Assembly: GCA_030066475.1 (NCBI GenBank)
Contig: JASJBO010000167.1
Span: 1 to 14,840 of the forward strand
Direction: 5' to 3'
DNA from: Myxococcota bacterium
GTDB taxonomy: Bacteria; Myxococcota_A; UBA9160; PR03
Length of the DNA stretch: 14,840 nucleotides
The translations under genes and the position numbers were made by a program. Of this stretch, positions 1 to 7,786 are shown piece after piece. The notes below the pieces were generated by a model that searched no databases, had not been told where the DNA came from, and saw nothing but the letters and a program-made list of their open reading frames with translations. Each line of letters starts with the position of its first letter. The first letter of the stretch is position 1.

Positions 1-123
1 GAGTGAGCCCAGATACAAGGCCACAAGCACGGACGCAGCGAGCGCCAGAATCTGAAGGGCGTACCGGGCCAGGCCCTTGACGTGCTCCTCGACGTTCCTG
101 GGGGAAGGGAACTCATCTGCCAT
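1..123 (-). CDS. Membrane protein, N-terminal fragment (runs off left edge)
   Basis: A short reading frame starts with ATG at 123 and stays open to base 1, giving 41 residues that begin MADEFPSPRN. A GGAG lies 8 nt before the ATG on the minus strand, which supports the start. The first ~19 residues are polar and contain a basic stretch (HVKGLARY); residues ~20-41 (YALQILALAASVLVALYLGS) form one hydrophobic segment, presumably a transmembrane helix with the N-terminus inside the cell. The gene lies about 100 nt downstream of the large metallopeptidase gene on the same strand and could be co-transcribed with it. The family cannot be recognised from this fragment. Confidence 0.5.
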   Translation of the reverse strand, partial: MADEFPSPRNVEEHVKGLARYALQILALAASVLVALYLGSL

Positions 124-153
124 CTCTGTCGCTCCGTGCAGGTGCTCGTGCGT

Positions 154-178
154 CGCGGGAGCCCGGGTGGCTCGCGCG
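154..178. other. Imperfect hairpin between peptidase stop and downstream gene
   Basis: Arms at 155-163 and 169-177 pair over 9 positions with one G-G mismatch and a 5-nt loop; 154/178 adds one more pair. It lies about 50 nt past the stop of the metallopeptidase gene on the minus strand. There is no T-run after it, so a factor-independent terminator is not supported. It could be a weak terminator, an mRNA-stabilising stem or chance in GC-rich DNA. Confidence 0.25.
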
Positions 179-226
179 GGCGAGGGACTTCCGGGACGGC
201 GCGATACCGGAACGCCGGGCGGTCGG

Positions 227-3200
227 CTACTCGAGCGCGCGGACCCGCGAGCGGATCTCCTTGAGGGCCGACGTCACCACGCCCTGCTTCTCGAACATCT
301 GGAGCATGGTCCGCTGCGCGGCGAGGGCGCTGGCCTTCTCCTTGGTAGTCTCGGCGAGCCTGCTGTAGCGATCGACGATCTCGCGGAACACGATGTTGCC
401 GAGTGAGTCGGCGGCCTCCTCGGGGGCCTCGAGGACACTCCGCTTCAGGTGCCTCTCGACGATCTCCGGGTCCGGGTCGAGCACCTCGACCTTCGACGAG
501 CCGGAGTCCAGCGACAGGAAGGAACCGCAGTGCTGCAGGGAGGCCGCAGCCCGGAGGGCGTGTCGCGCCGGATGGTCGGCCGGCAGCCGATCGCAGACCC
601 AGTCGAGCTTCTCGATGACGTCCCCCATGCGGCGCGTGCCCTTGACCTGGAGCACCCGTCCGATGCGGGCATCGAACAGCTCGCGAAGCGTCGCCTCGTC
701 CTCGGGGTTCGAGGGCCTTCGGATCTGGATCTGCAGCACCGCGCCCGCCTGTCCGCCATCGCTGTTCGTGAAGGCCGCCTCGATCCGATAGATCCCGGGC
801 CGCTTGAACGGAAAGCCCAGCATCCCGAGCGTCAGGTTGATCGGTTGGTAGATGCTCTCGCCCGGCTTCAACGCGACGAGCGTCTCGCGGCGGCGCGTCT
901 GGGCAAACGAGACACAGGGCGTCCGGCTGCGGTCGGGATTCGTGACTGCGACTTCGAGAAAGCCGTCGCTCGGGTCGAGATTGGCGTTGACCACGATGGG
1001 CTCGTCGGAGACGTTCTTGACGCGCGCTTCGACGAAGATGGGCTCGCCGAACTCGAAGTGGCTCTTCTTGGTTCGAACCCGCAGCTCGATGCGCGGGTCG
1101 CGGCGGGATCGGCTCGCGCGACCGTGCTTCACGAACCAGGGGGTGTCGCCCATGCGCACGTGCTCTCGCGGAGCGTGCCGCATGAAGAGGCGCTCGCCTT
1201 CGTCGAACGAGAAGCGAAAGCGCTCGTAGAACCACTTGGCGCTCGGGCCCGGGGTCGGCCGGTCGGGGTAGTTCATCCACGAGAGGGATTCGTCGTCCGA
1301 CTGCAACGGGGCCCAGCTCGGCGCGTCCCAGCCCTGGCCGAAGTGCTTCTGGAAGGAGTGCGCGAGGTTGAACGCGTGGCCGGTCTCGTGGATCAGATTG
1401 AAGAAGAGCTCGCGATCGACGGCCTCCGCCGTCGGGGGATTGGCCTGGATGTAGCCTCCGGCCTCCGTATGGAAGTAGGGGCATCGCGTGAAGAGCGCGG
1501 TGCCCTGTCGATCGACGCCCCCGGGCTCGTCGATCTCGCCGTCGAACATGATGCCGCCGAGGGTGTCGCTGTTGGCGCGCTCGGCGAGGAAGAGCCACAT
1601 CTTCCACTGCGGGCGGTTCTGGAACGCGCTCCAGTGGTCGTCCATCGCGTCGTGCAGCTCGGCCTCGTTCCAGCGCCGGTCCGGCCCTGCGCTCGAGGTG
1701 TCGATCACGTTGCCCTCGCTGGAGCGCGATACCCGAATGCCGGCCTTCGCGAACACGCTCTCGAGGGTGATCTCCTCGCGCGGGAGGTCGGCGGGGCGAT
1801 CGGGGTGTGCATGGGTGTCATAGCGATCGATGGCGACGGCGCCGTCCTCGCGATCGATCTCGAACTCCACCTCGCGAAAGGCGGTCGAGGTGCGCGAGGC
1901 TTCGAAGGGACCGTGCGCCGCCGTGCCCCCTTGCGCCTCGAAGACGGCGCGGAGCTGCGGACCCTCGGGAGTCGACCACAGGTCGAGCTTCAGGCGCGTG
2001 ATCGTGTCGGCCGCAGTGGGCCAACCGAGCGCGAAGTCCTCGACCACGACCTGCCGCAGGCTCGTCGTCGCGGTGTCGCTCGTCACGCGACCGACGAAGT
2101 GTCGCGTGCCGTGATTGCCGGCCTTGAGGGTGCCGCTCACGACCGAGAGCGCCTGCTCGCCGTCGACGTCGACGTGGAGCGTGAACCGGATCTCGTTGCT
2201 GCGCGCGCTCGCCTCGTCCTGCTCGAGGTAGATCGGCTCGCGGAGCTCGTAGCCCGGGTCGTTCACGAAGAACGCACGATCGCTCAGGAGATCCTGGGCG
2301 CTCGCGCGATCCTCGGCGCCGCCGTTGTGTGCGTAGCGGCCGTCGATGTCGGTCGGGGCCGGGAGTCCGACCGGGGGGGCGTCGACGATCGGGGGCTCGC
2401 TGACGACGGCCCCATCGAGGACGTCCGCCATCTGGGCCACGAGGCTGCGGAGCCGCTCGAGCACATCGGAATCGTGGGGCATGGGGCTCTCCTGGAGTTC
2501 GAGCGCGGCCGCGGCCGTCGCGACGTTCATGCGTACGATGGCCGTGGCGAGCGCGTGGTCGATCTGGTCGAGGGTATCGTTGGCGGTGTGGATCTCGGCG
2601 TTCGCGCCATCGGCGGCCTCGATCGTCAGCACCGCCGGGATGCCGGCCTGGAGGAAGGGGACGTGGTCGCTCGCGAAGGGCGAGAGCGAGGTCTGGACCT
2701 CGAGCGACGTGTGGTGGTCCGCCGCCTCCGCGAGCCGGTCGATCAGCCCTTGCGAGAGGCTGGAGCCTTCGAGCAGCACGGCTGCTCGGGCCGTGTTGAG
2801 AGAGCCGATCATGTCCATGTTGATGACGGCGGAGATCCGGGCGCGCTCGTCGGCGCCGAGGCCGCGGACGTGGCTGCGGCTGCCGTGCAGGCCCTGCTCC
2901 TCTCCGCCAAAGAAGACGAGGCGGAGGTCGTGTTGCGCCGAGCTGCCCGCGAAGACGCGCGCGAGCTCGAGCAGCCCCGCGCTGCCGCTCGCGTTGTCGT
3001 CGGCGCCGGGCGCGGGAGCGCTCGCGCCGCCCGCGACGTTGACGGAATCGAGGTGCGCAGTGACGAGGACGAGATCGCGCGACCCGTCGCCGCTTCCCGG
3101 CAGCTCTGCAATCAGGTTCTCGCAGGACCCGCCGGCCCCGAGCGGGAAGGGCTCGCGTCGCGTTCGATAGCCGAGCGCGTCGAGCTCGCGTTCGAGGAGC

Positions 3201-3748
3201 AGGAGCGCCTGCGGATAGTGGGGGCTCGTCGAGTGGCGGGTGGGGAACGCGACCAGCCGCGCGAGGCCCTCTCGAATCCTCTCGGGCGAGACACGGGCCG
3301 CCATGCGATCGATGAGCGGGCTCCGGCTCCCGATGGCTCGCCCACGCGGACGCTGGTCGAAGACCACCGTGCCCGGCTCGAGCGGACGCACCTCGAAGCA
3401 GGGCTCCGGCCGGGCGCGCATCGCGGCGGTGGCCTCGGGCGAGAGGCTCACGACGAGATAGCGACCCCGGTCGACGAGCACCGTGCACTCGGGATGCTCC
3501 CGTTGGAAGAGCCGGCCCTTCTGGACGACGAGGTGCAGGCTCTTCGCGTCCGCGGAACGCTCGCTCCCGGCCACGAAGTCGATGCCCGCGCTGCGCGCGA
3601 GCGCGCCGAGGCGCGACCACTCGGATTCGTCCGCGACGATCAGGAGCTGATCGCCGAATCGAACCGACGCCCGTTCGAGCGGGGCAGCGATGCGGCTCAG
3701 GGCGTCGCGGGTGAGCGACCTGGCATCGATCAGGGCCAGCTTGTTCAT
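227..3748 (-). CDS. Double-site metallopeptidase: M28 aminopeptidase domain plus metzincin-like domain (1173 aa)
   Basis: The start is ATG at 3748, preceded by GAGGAG with an 8-nt spacer; the frame is open further upstream but that stretch is arginine-rich and not protein-like. Residues ~1-155 form an N-terminal region. Residues ~156-415 are an M28 peptidase with the full di-zinc set: His232 (AHLDS), Asp250 (GADDNASG), catalytic Glu283 and ligand Glu284 (GGEEQG), Asp312 (NMDMIG) and His387 (IHTANDT). Residues ~475-640 are a beta-rich linker. Residues ~660-865 contain HETGHAFNLAH (His787, Glu788, His791, His797) and a likely Met-turn SWMNYP (Met825), the hallmark of metzincin zinc endopeptidases. 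Residues ~885-1010 look like an Ig-like beta domain, followed by a helical tail to 1173. No signal peptide or membrane segment is visible, so the site of action is unclear. Each domain assignment is firm by motif; the substrate is unknown. Confidence 0.9.
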   Translation of the reverse strand: MNKLALIDARSLTRDALSRIAAPLERASVRFGDQLLIVADESEWSRLGALARSAGIDFVAGSERSADAKSLHLVVQKGRLFQREHPECTVLVDRGRYLVVSLSPEATAAMRARPEPCFEVRPLEPGTVVFDQRPRGRAIGSRSPLIDRMAARVSPERIREGLARLVAFPTRHSTSPHYPQALLLLERELDALGYRTRREPFPLGAGGSCENLIAELPGSGDGSRDLVLVTAHLDSVNVAGGASAPAPGADDNASGSAGLLELARVFAGSSAQHDLRLVFFGGEEQGLHGSRSHVRGLGADERARISAVINMDMIGSLNTARAAVLLEGSSLSQGLIDRLAEAADHHTSLEVQTSLSPFASDHVPFLQAGIPAVLTIEAADGANAEIHTANDTLDQIDHALATAIVRMNVATAAAALELQESPMPHDSDVLERLRSLVAQMADVLDGAVVSEPPIVDAPPVGLPAPTDIDGRYAHNGGAEDRASAQDLLSDRAFFVNDPGYELREPIYLEQDEASARSNEIRFTLHVDVDGEQALSVVSGTLKAGNHGTRHFVGRVTSDTATTSLRQVVVEDFALGWPTAADTITRLKLDLWSTPEGPQLRAVFEAQGGTAAHGPFEASRTSTAFREVEFEIDREDGAVAIDRYDTHAHPDRPADLPREEITLESVFAKAGIRVSRSSEGNVIDTSSAGPDRRWNEAELHDAMDDHWSAFQNRPQWKMWLFLAERANSDTLGGIMFDGEIDEPGGVDRQGTALFTRCPYFHTEAGGYIQANPPTAEAVDRELFFNLIHETGHAFNLAHSFQKHFGQGWDAPSWAPLQSDDESLSWMNYPDRPTPGPSAKWFYERFRFSFDEGERLFMRHAPREHVRMGDTPWFVKHGRASRSRRDPRIELRVRTKKSHFEFGEPIFVEARVKNVSDEPIVVNANLDPSDGFLEVAVTNPDRSRTPCVSFAQTRRRETLVALKPGESIYQPINLTLGMLGFPFKRPGIYRIEAAFTNSDGGQAGAVLQIQIRRPSNPEDEATLRELFDARIGRVLQVKGTRRMGDVIEKLDWVCDRLPADHPARHALRAAASLQHCGSFLSLDSGSSKVEVLDPDPEIVERHLKRSVLEAPEEAADSLGNIVFREIVDRYSRLAETTKEKASALAAQRTMLQMFEKQGVVTSALKEIRSRVRALE

Positions 3749-4216
3749 CGGGGCTTCTCCTCGCACCCGTCTGGGTCGTGAACGAGAACGCGAGTCGATG
3801 ACCAGCGGGAGCTGCGGGAGGAGCAGCGCAGTCGCGTGCAAAGAGGTTACAGACCAGGATCTCGACTCGCGACGGCGATCTCGGCACGTGCGGGGGAGAC
3901 GCCACGGTGGCGGCGCGTTTTCTCGCTTCCGGGTTCCAGTGGCGACATCACTTCGGGGATGACGGGGATGCCGTAGTGGGATGATCGATGAGCAAGCTGC
4001 GTGCCGTCGGTGGACGATCATCGAGGACGCGGTTCGGCTGGCCCAGCTGCCCGAGAGGCTCCTGGCTCTGCGGATCGACGACGCGTCGAGTCCGCCCGGA
4101 GCGGGTCGGATGTGCGCGGTCCTGGCCGGCGTCCCTTTCTCGCGCGGACCCTGGCGACATCCGGCGTTCGTCCAGGTTCTTCATCTCGGTGCGCGGGGCA
4201 CGCGCCACCGCGCTAG
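3749..4216. other. Gap of ~470 bp without a convincing gene
   Basis: This stretch separates the RES toxin stop from the metallopeptidase start and should hold the peptidase promoter on the minus strand, although no clear -35/-10 pair was found. Small open frames exist on both strands, including a 79-codon plus-strand frame at 3981-4220, but they have weaker third-position GC bias than the neighbouring genes, no clear ribosome binding site and no recognisable domain. No terminator with a T-run is visible after the toxin gene. Confidence 0.5.
3757..3762 (-). promoter_or_regulatory. Ribosome binding site deciding the metallopeptidase start
   Basis: GAGGAG on the minus strand, 8 nt before ATG 3748. 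It selects this start over the in-frame ATG at 4021, whose extra 91 codons are low-complexity and basic. Confidence 0.75.
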
Positions 4217-4684
4217 CTAGCCCGATCGGAGCAGCCGAACGTCCAGCTCGAAGGGCTCGGGATCGCTGATGCTGACCCGGGAGAAGTCGGGATGGCGCGG
4301 GTTCAGCAGGAAGTTGTGCTCTCCGGGCACGACGGCCGAAGGTACCCGGAGCACCGGTGTCTCACCTCGCTCGGCCCACTGGGTGCCGACGTCGCGAAGC
4401 TCCTGCGGCCCCGGTTCGAGGCGCCACTCCGTGGGCAGCTCTTGTATCTGGACCTCGCGGATGTCGAAATCCGCAGGGATCTCCACACCAAAGCAGACGA
4501 AGTTGGGAGGCAGCCGGTTGCGATGCAGGTGCACCAGCTGCTCGACTGCAACGAGCGCCCGGCTTTCTGAGCAGTAGACGACCGCTGTTCCGGCGTGGTG
4601 CCAGCGGCCGGGGTAGAGGAGGGCGCCCTCGCCCGTGAAGGCCGTCGCGGCGTGCTCGGCCTTGCAGATGCGCCAGACGCGCAT
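4217..4684 (-). CDS. RES-domain toxin (NAD+-targeting) of a type II toxin-antitoxin module
   Basis: A 155-residue protein that is almost entirely one RES domain. The Arg, Glu and Ser that name the family are visible: Arg27 in YPGRWHH, Glu48 in the VAVEQLVHL helix and Ser116 in VPSAVVPGEHNFLLNP, followed by the typical HPDF. Characterised RES toxins either degrade NAD+ (Pseudomonas putida Res, mycobacterial MbcT) or ADP-ribosylate a target (Sphingobium ParT), so this protein probably attacks cellular NAD+ or a metabolic enzyme when free of its antitoxin. Its ATG overlaps the antitoxin TGA by one base (TGATG), so translation is probably coupled and the toxin is made after its antitoxin. The length is normal and the domain looks intact, so the toxin is probably active. 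Whether it is a phosphorylase, hydrolase or ADP-ribosyltransferase cannot be told from sequence. Confidence 0.93.
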   Translation of the reverse strand: MRVWRICKAEHAATAFTGEGALLYPGRWHHAGTAVVYCSESRALVAVEQLVHLHRNRLPPNFVCFGVEIPADFDIREVQIQELPTEWRLEPGPQELRDVGTQWAERGETPVLRVPSAVVPGEHNFLLNPRHPDFSRVSISDPEPFELDVRLLRSG

Positions 4685-5127
4685 CAGCCGATGATGCCGT
4701 GCTCGATCCTGCCGAGTACCTGGTCGACCTGCTGGACACCGATGTCCGTGTCGAGGAGGCTCAGTGGCTGCTGCCTACCCAGAGCCGCATTGGGGCTCTG
4801 GATCCAATCCGCGGACTCCTCCGGGTCCTCGAAGACCCGATTCGCGTGCTCAATCACGCGAGCCAACCGGTAGAGCCGGTCGGATTCATCTGGCGACAGG
4901 CGCTTCTGCTCCTTTCGCCGCAGGAAGTTCCGGGCCGAGAGATGGAGGATGGTGCAGAGGACGTCGCGGGAGATTCCGTACTGCTCCATCACCGCGAGCA
5001 GGGCGGCGAAGGGCAGGCCCTTCCTCACTCGCTCGGCCAGGTCTTCAGGCGAGCGCACTCTCTTCCCTACGACCTTGGCTCCCCCGAGGACGCTCACGAC
5101 TCCCTCGAGCGGCCGCGGATGGCCCAC
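4684..5127 (-). CDS. ParS/Xre-MbcA family antitoxin (DUF2384)
   Basis: A 147-residue protein starting at GTG 5127, six bases after a perfect AGGAGG (5134-5139). Residues ~20-80 are a helical, Xre-like DNA-binding region. Residues ~86-147 carry the DUF2384/ParS toxin-binding pattern: the helix RLARVIEHANRVFED, then W108 in ADWIQSPNAALGRQQPLSLL, then a closing helix ending IEHGIIG. Proteins of this family bind and block the RES toxin and repress their own promoter, usually by binding inverted repeats. The next gene downstream is the RES toxin, overlapping by one base. An open frame continues far upstream through the antisense of the neighbouring acyltransferase gene, but the strong GTG start and promoter rule out that longer product. 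Confidence 0.92.
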   Translation of the reverse strand: MGHPRPLEGVVSVLGGAKVVGKRVRSPEDLAERVRKGLPFAALLAVMEQYGISRDVLCTILHLSARNFLRRKEQKRLSPDESDRLYRLARVIEHANRVFEDPEESADWIQSPNAALGRQQPLSLLDTDIGVQQVDQVLGRIEHGIIG

Positions 5128-5133
5128 TCGAAA

Positions 5134-5139
5134 CCTCCT
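5134..5139 (-). promoter_or_regulatory. Consensus AGGAGG ribosome binding site of the antitoxin
   Basis: AGGAGG on the minus strand with a 6-nt spacer to GTG 5127. It fixes a GTG start that has no competing in-frame ATG and suggests strong antitoxin translation. Confidence 0.85.
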
Positions 5140-5150
5140 GGACCAGGCTC

Positions 5151-5181
5151 GCCGTTTGGCGTGATTATCGCGCCAAACGGC
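5151..5181. promoter_or_regulatory. Perfect 11-bp inverted repeat, likely antitoxin operator
   Basis: GCCGTTTGGCG (5151-5161) and CGCCAAACGGC (5171-5181) are exact reverse complements separated by 9 bp. The repeat lies 24 bp upstream of the antitoxin GTG and surrounds the predicted -10 box, so a bound antitoxin dimer would block RNA polymerase. ParS/Xre antitoxins are known to autoregulate; binding to this particular repeat is inferred. Confidence 0.8.
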
Positions 5182-5192
5182 TAGATCGTCAA
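5164..5192 (-). promoter_or_regulatory. Sigma-70 type promoter of the toxin-antitoxin operon
   Basis: On the minus strand there is TTGACG (5187-5192), a 17-bp spacer, and GATAAT (5164-5169). This is close to the sigma-70 consensus with the ideal spacing. Transcription would start near 5157 and leave a ~30-nt leader that includes the AGGAGG. The -10 box sits in the centre of the 11-bp inverted repeat. Confidence 0.75.
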
Positions 5193-5227
5193 TTCGGAGC
5201 CGAGGTTTGACCGGGTTGCTGGAGGAG

Positions 5228-5244
5228 CCTCGGTCTAGCCGAGG
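5228..5244. other. Short inverted repeat at the acyltransferase stop
   Basis: CCTCGG (5228-5233) and CCGAGG (5239-5244) form a 6-bp stem with a 5-nt loop that contains the TAG stop of the acyltransferase gene. There is no T-run in either direction. It may help end or stabilise that transcript before the toxin-antitoxin promoter, but the evidence is weak. Confidence 0.25.
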
Positions 5245-6635
5245 TCCCCTCGCTCGGCGGCTGCCAGCAGCTCGTCGAACGATTGGCGCAGCATGCTGCG
5301 GAAGGGCGCCAGGTCGGGCATCGCGGTGCCGTCCGCGTCGAGCCCGATGTAGAGCCGGCCGCAGTAGCCGTACAGCGCGATGCTCACCGGCGTGTGCGGC
5401 GCGGTGGGCGCGATCGGGTAGGCGCCATCGATCGCGGCGCCGGCGAGGTAGCGCGTCATCGGAACGCCGGGCACGTTGGTGACGATCAGCTCGAGGCCCG
5501 CCGACGCGGCGGGCGTGAGCACGCGGTAGAGCCAGCGCGGCATCCCGCTCAGGAACTCGGTGATGGCGGGCAGCGCCTCGGCCGCCGGGTGCGCCTTGCG
5601 CGCCTCGACCCGCTCGTGGATCTCGCGGAGGCGCTCGAGCGGGTCGTCGATCGAGATCGGCAGCCGCACCGTGATGCCCGTGGCGCGGTTGCCGACCGCC
5701 GCCTCGAGCCCCTGCTCGGCCGGCGGGCGCAGGTTGATCGGCACCAGCGTCGCCAGCTCCTCCACCTGGTCGTGGCCGGCGTCGCGGTGCCAGCGTCCCA
5801 TCGCCCCGGCCACGCCGGCGAGCAGCAGGTCGACCATCTTGCCGCCGACCCGGCGCTTGGCGGCGCGCAGCGCCTCGAAGTCGAGCTCGACCCCGGAGAG
5901 GTGGCGCGAGCGGCCGAACTGCGTGAGCGGCGACTGGCTGCGGAAGCTCGCGTCCTCCACCACCTGCGACACCACGCGCGCCACGTCGGCCCAGCGCGAC
6001 GGATGCCGGGTGTTGCTCCAGACCGCTCCGGCGAGCTGGCCCCAGCGCCGCGCGTCTTCGGACGCCCGCTGGCGCAGGGCCTCGCCGAGCTGCTCGACGA
6101 AGCGCGACTCCGGCCAGGCCCCGGGCGGCTTGCGCGCCGGCGGCGGCAGCGGCTCGCCCTCGCGCTCGGCGTCGGTGAGCGCCGCCAGCACGGCGTTGCC
6201 GCCGACGCCGTCGGCCACCGCGTGGTGCAGCCGGAAGAAGATCGCCGACCGGTCGCCGGGACGGTCGATCTCGATCATCTCCCAGAGCGGGCGGGTGCGG
6301 TCGAAGGGGCGCTCGTAGATCGGACCCACGGTGTGGAACAGCCCGTCGAGCTCGCTCTCGTGCGGCTCGGGCGCGGCCTGCGCGTAGCGGCGCACGTGGA
6401 AGTCGAGGTCGAAGGTCGGGTCCTCCTCCCAGCGAGGTAGCGCCAGGTCGAACGGCGCGTCGACCACGCACTGGCGCAGCCGCGGCACCGCCTCGACCGC
6501 GCGCTCGGCGGCCGCCCGCAGGCGGGCGGGATCGGGCCGGCGATCGAGCAGCATCAGCATCGCCATCGTGGTGCGCTGGCGCGGCTGGTCGGCGTACCAG
6601 AAGGTGAGGTCTTCGGCGCTGAGGGGGGTGGGCAC
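5235..6635 (-). CDS. Wax ester synthase/diacylglycerol O-acyltransferase (WS/DGAT)
   Basis: A 466-residue protein, the normal length for the family. It transfers an acyl group from acyl-CoA to a long-chain alcohol or diacylglycerol, making wax esters or triacylglycerol storage lipid at the inner membrane. The catalytic motif HHAVADG (137-143) matches HHxxxDG. Other family marks are PLWE (116-119), VPINLRP (298-304), NRATG (316-320) and NVPGVP (387-392), a variant of the usual NVPGP. The start is GTG 6635, nine bases after GGGAGG (6645-6650), giving an N-terminus PTPLSAEDLTFWY that aligns with the usual family start; a nearby ATG is out of frame. It is transcribed divergently from the operon beginning at 6742. 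Substrate preference (wax ester or triacylglycerol) cannot be told from sequence. Confidence 0.93.
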   Translation of the reverse strand: MPTPLSAEDLTFWYADQPRQRTTMAMLMLLDRRPDPARLRAAAERAVEAVPRLRQCVVDAPFDLALPRWEEDPTFDLDFHVRRYAQAAPEPHESELDGLFHTVGPIYERPFDRTRPLWEMIEIDRPGDRSAIFFRLHHAVADGVGGNAVLAALTDAEREGEPLPPPARKPPGAWPESRFVEQLGEALRQRASEDARRWGQLAGAVWSNTRHPSRWADVARVVSQVVEDASFRSQSPLTQFGRSRHLSGVELDFEALRAAKRRVGGKMVDLLLAGVAGAMGRWHRDAGHDQVEELATLVPINLRPPAEQGLEAAVGNRATGITVRLPISIDDPLERLREIHERVEARKAHPAAEALPAITEFLSGMPRWLYRVLTPAASAGLELIVTNVPGVPMTRYLAGAAIDGAYPIAPTAPHTPVSIALYGYCGRLYIGLDADGTAMPDLAPFRSMLRQSFDELLAAAERGDLG

Positions 6636-6713
6636 GGCCGCGGTCCTCCCGGGACCATGTTCGCATCCCCGCCCGAGGTGGACACCTGAGGCAGTTTGCC
6701 CCGCCGCCGCCCA

Positions 6714-6741
6714 GGCGCGCCATTCGCTAGCTTGGCGCGCC
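6714..6741. promoter_or_regulatory. Paired GGCGCGCC palindromes and possible leaderless start in the divergent promoter region
   Basis: The 8-bp palindrome GGCGCGCC occurs at 6714-6721 and again at 6734-6741, with centres 20 bp apart, about two helical turns. The second copy touches the ATG at 6742. Between them is TAGCTT (6728-6733), which fits a TANNNT -10 element 8 bp before the ATG. No ribosome binding site precedes this ATG, so a leaderless transcript is possible. No -35 box is clear. Confidence 0.35.
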
Positions 6742-7773
6742 ATGTTGCCCGAGCGCGAGGCGCCGCGAGCGCACGAGGTCCCGCCGGACGCCCTGGGCTT
6801 CCTGCGCGCGCTGGGCGGCCCCACCTGGCTGCGGCAGCGGGGGCGCGACGACTCGCGGCGCCGGGTGGTGAGCACGCTGCTGCACGGCAACGAGCCCTCG
6901 GGCCTGCGCGCGCTGCACGCCTGGCTGCGCGAGGGCAGGACACCGGCCGTGGACGTGCTGTTCTTCGTGGGCGCCGTGGACGCGGCCCTCGAGCCGCCGG
7001 GCTGGGCCTTCCGGCACCTGCCCGAGCGCCGCGACCTCAACCGCTGCTTCGCGCCGCCGTTCGAGGGCCCCGAGGGGCTGCTGGCCGAGGCGCTGCTCGA
7101 GCAGATCGAGGCGGCGCGCCCCGAGGCGCTGCTCGATCTGCACAACAACACCGGCCACAACCCGCCCTATGGAGTGGGGGCCGCCGTGGGGCGCGCCGAG
7201 CTGCGGCTGGCGTCGCTGTTCGGCGAGCGCTTCGTGCACAGCCCGCTGCGCCTCGGCGGGCTGGTCGAGACCACCGCGGCGCACTGTCCCAGCGTCACGA
7301 TCGAGTGCGGGCGCGCCGGGGACCCCAACGCCGACCGGGTGGCGCACGACGGCCTGTCCGCCTTCCTGACGCGCGACCTGCTCGACCCCGCCGGCGCGCC
7401 CGACCCCAAGATGCAGGTGCTGGTCGATCCGGTCCGCGTGCGCGTGCGTCCCGGGGCGACCCTGGCGTTCGACGAGCGGCCGGCCGCGGACTTCGACCTC
7501 ACCGTGACCCACGACGTCGATCGCCACAACTTCGAGCGGCTCGATGTCGGCACCACGATCGGATGGGTGCGCCAGAGCGGCGACTGGCCGCTCGAGGCGC
7601 GCGACGCGACTGGCGCCGAGCGCTCGCGCGAGCTGTTCGAGGCGCACGACGGCGCACTGCGCACCCGCCGCGAGCTGATCCCGATCATGATGACGACCCA
7701 CCCGCGCATCGCGCTCGACGACTGCCTGTTCTACACGGTCCAGGAGCAGGACCCGGCCGGCGTGCGGCGCTGA
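6742..7773 (+). CDS. Succinylglutamate desuccinylase/aspartoacylase-family zinc hydrolase
   Basis: A 343-residue protein of the AstE/AspA branch of the M14 carboxypeptidase fold, zinc enzymes that hydrolyse N-acyl amino acids such as N-succinylglutamate or N-acetylaspartate. Visible site residues are His48 and Glu51 in LLHGNEPSG (first two zinc ligands), the RDLNR motif at 97-101, His134 in DLHNNTGHNP (third ligand) and Glu188 in VTIECGR (catalytic base). A C-terminal ~120-residue domain (FDLTVTHDVDRHNFERL) is the expected beta domain of the family. ATG 6742 is chosen because the upstream in-frame extension is antisense to the acyltransferase gene. No Shine-Dalgarno sequence precedes it. It is the first gene of a three-gene operon, 13 nt before the next. 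The neighbours are not the arginine succinyltransferase pathway, so a true AstE role is unlikely; the substrate is unknown. Confidence 0.85.
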   Translation: MLPEREAPRAHEVPPDALGFLRALGGPTWLRQRGRDDSRRRVVSTLLHGNEPSGLRALHAWLREGRTPAVDVLFFVGAVDAALEPPGWAFRHLPERRDLNRCFAPPFEGPEGLLAEALLEQIEAARPEALLDLHNNTGHNPPYGVGAAVGRAELRLASLFGERFVHSPLRLGGLVETTAAHCPSVTIECGRAGDPNADRVAHDGLSAFLTRDLLDPAGAPDPKMQVLVDPVRVRVRPGATLAFDERPAADFDLTVTHDVDRHNFERLDVGTTIGWVRQSGDWPLEARDATGAERSRELFEAHDGALRTRRELIPIMMTTHPRIALDDCLFYTVQEQDPAGVRR

Positions 7774-7786
7774 GCCGCCCGCGAGC

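Noticed and set aside
449..3781. 1110-codon open frame on the plus strand
   Set aside because: It is antisense to the metallopeptidase gene, whose catalytic motifs, start and ribosome binding site are clear. Long antisense frames are expected in DNA with high third-position GC.
3981..4220. 79-codon plus-strand frame in the gap
   Set aside because: It has an acceptable amino acid mix but no ribosome binding site, lower third-position GC than real genes here, and no recognisable domain.
4684..6723. 679-codon minus-strand frame that would fuse upstream sequence to the antitoxin
   Set aside because: The upstream part is an out-of-frame reading of the WS/DGAT gene. The antitoxin has its own promoter, AGGAGG and GTG start at 5127.
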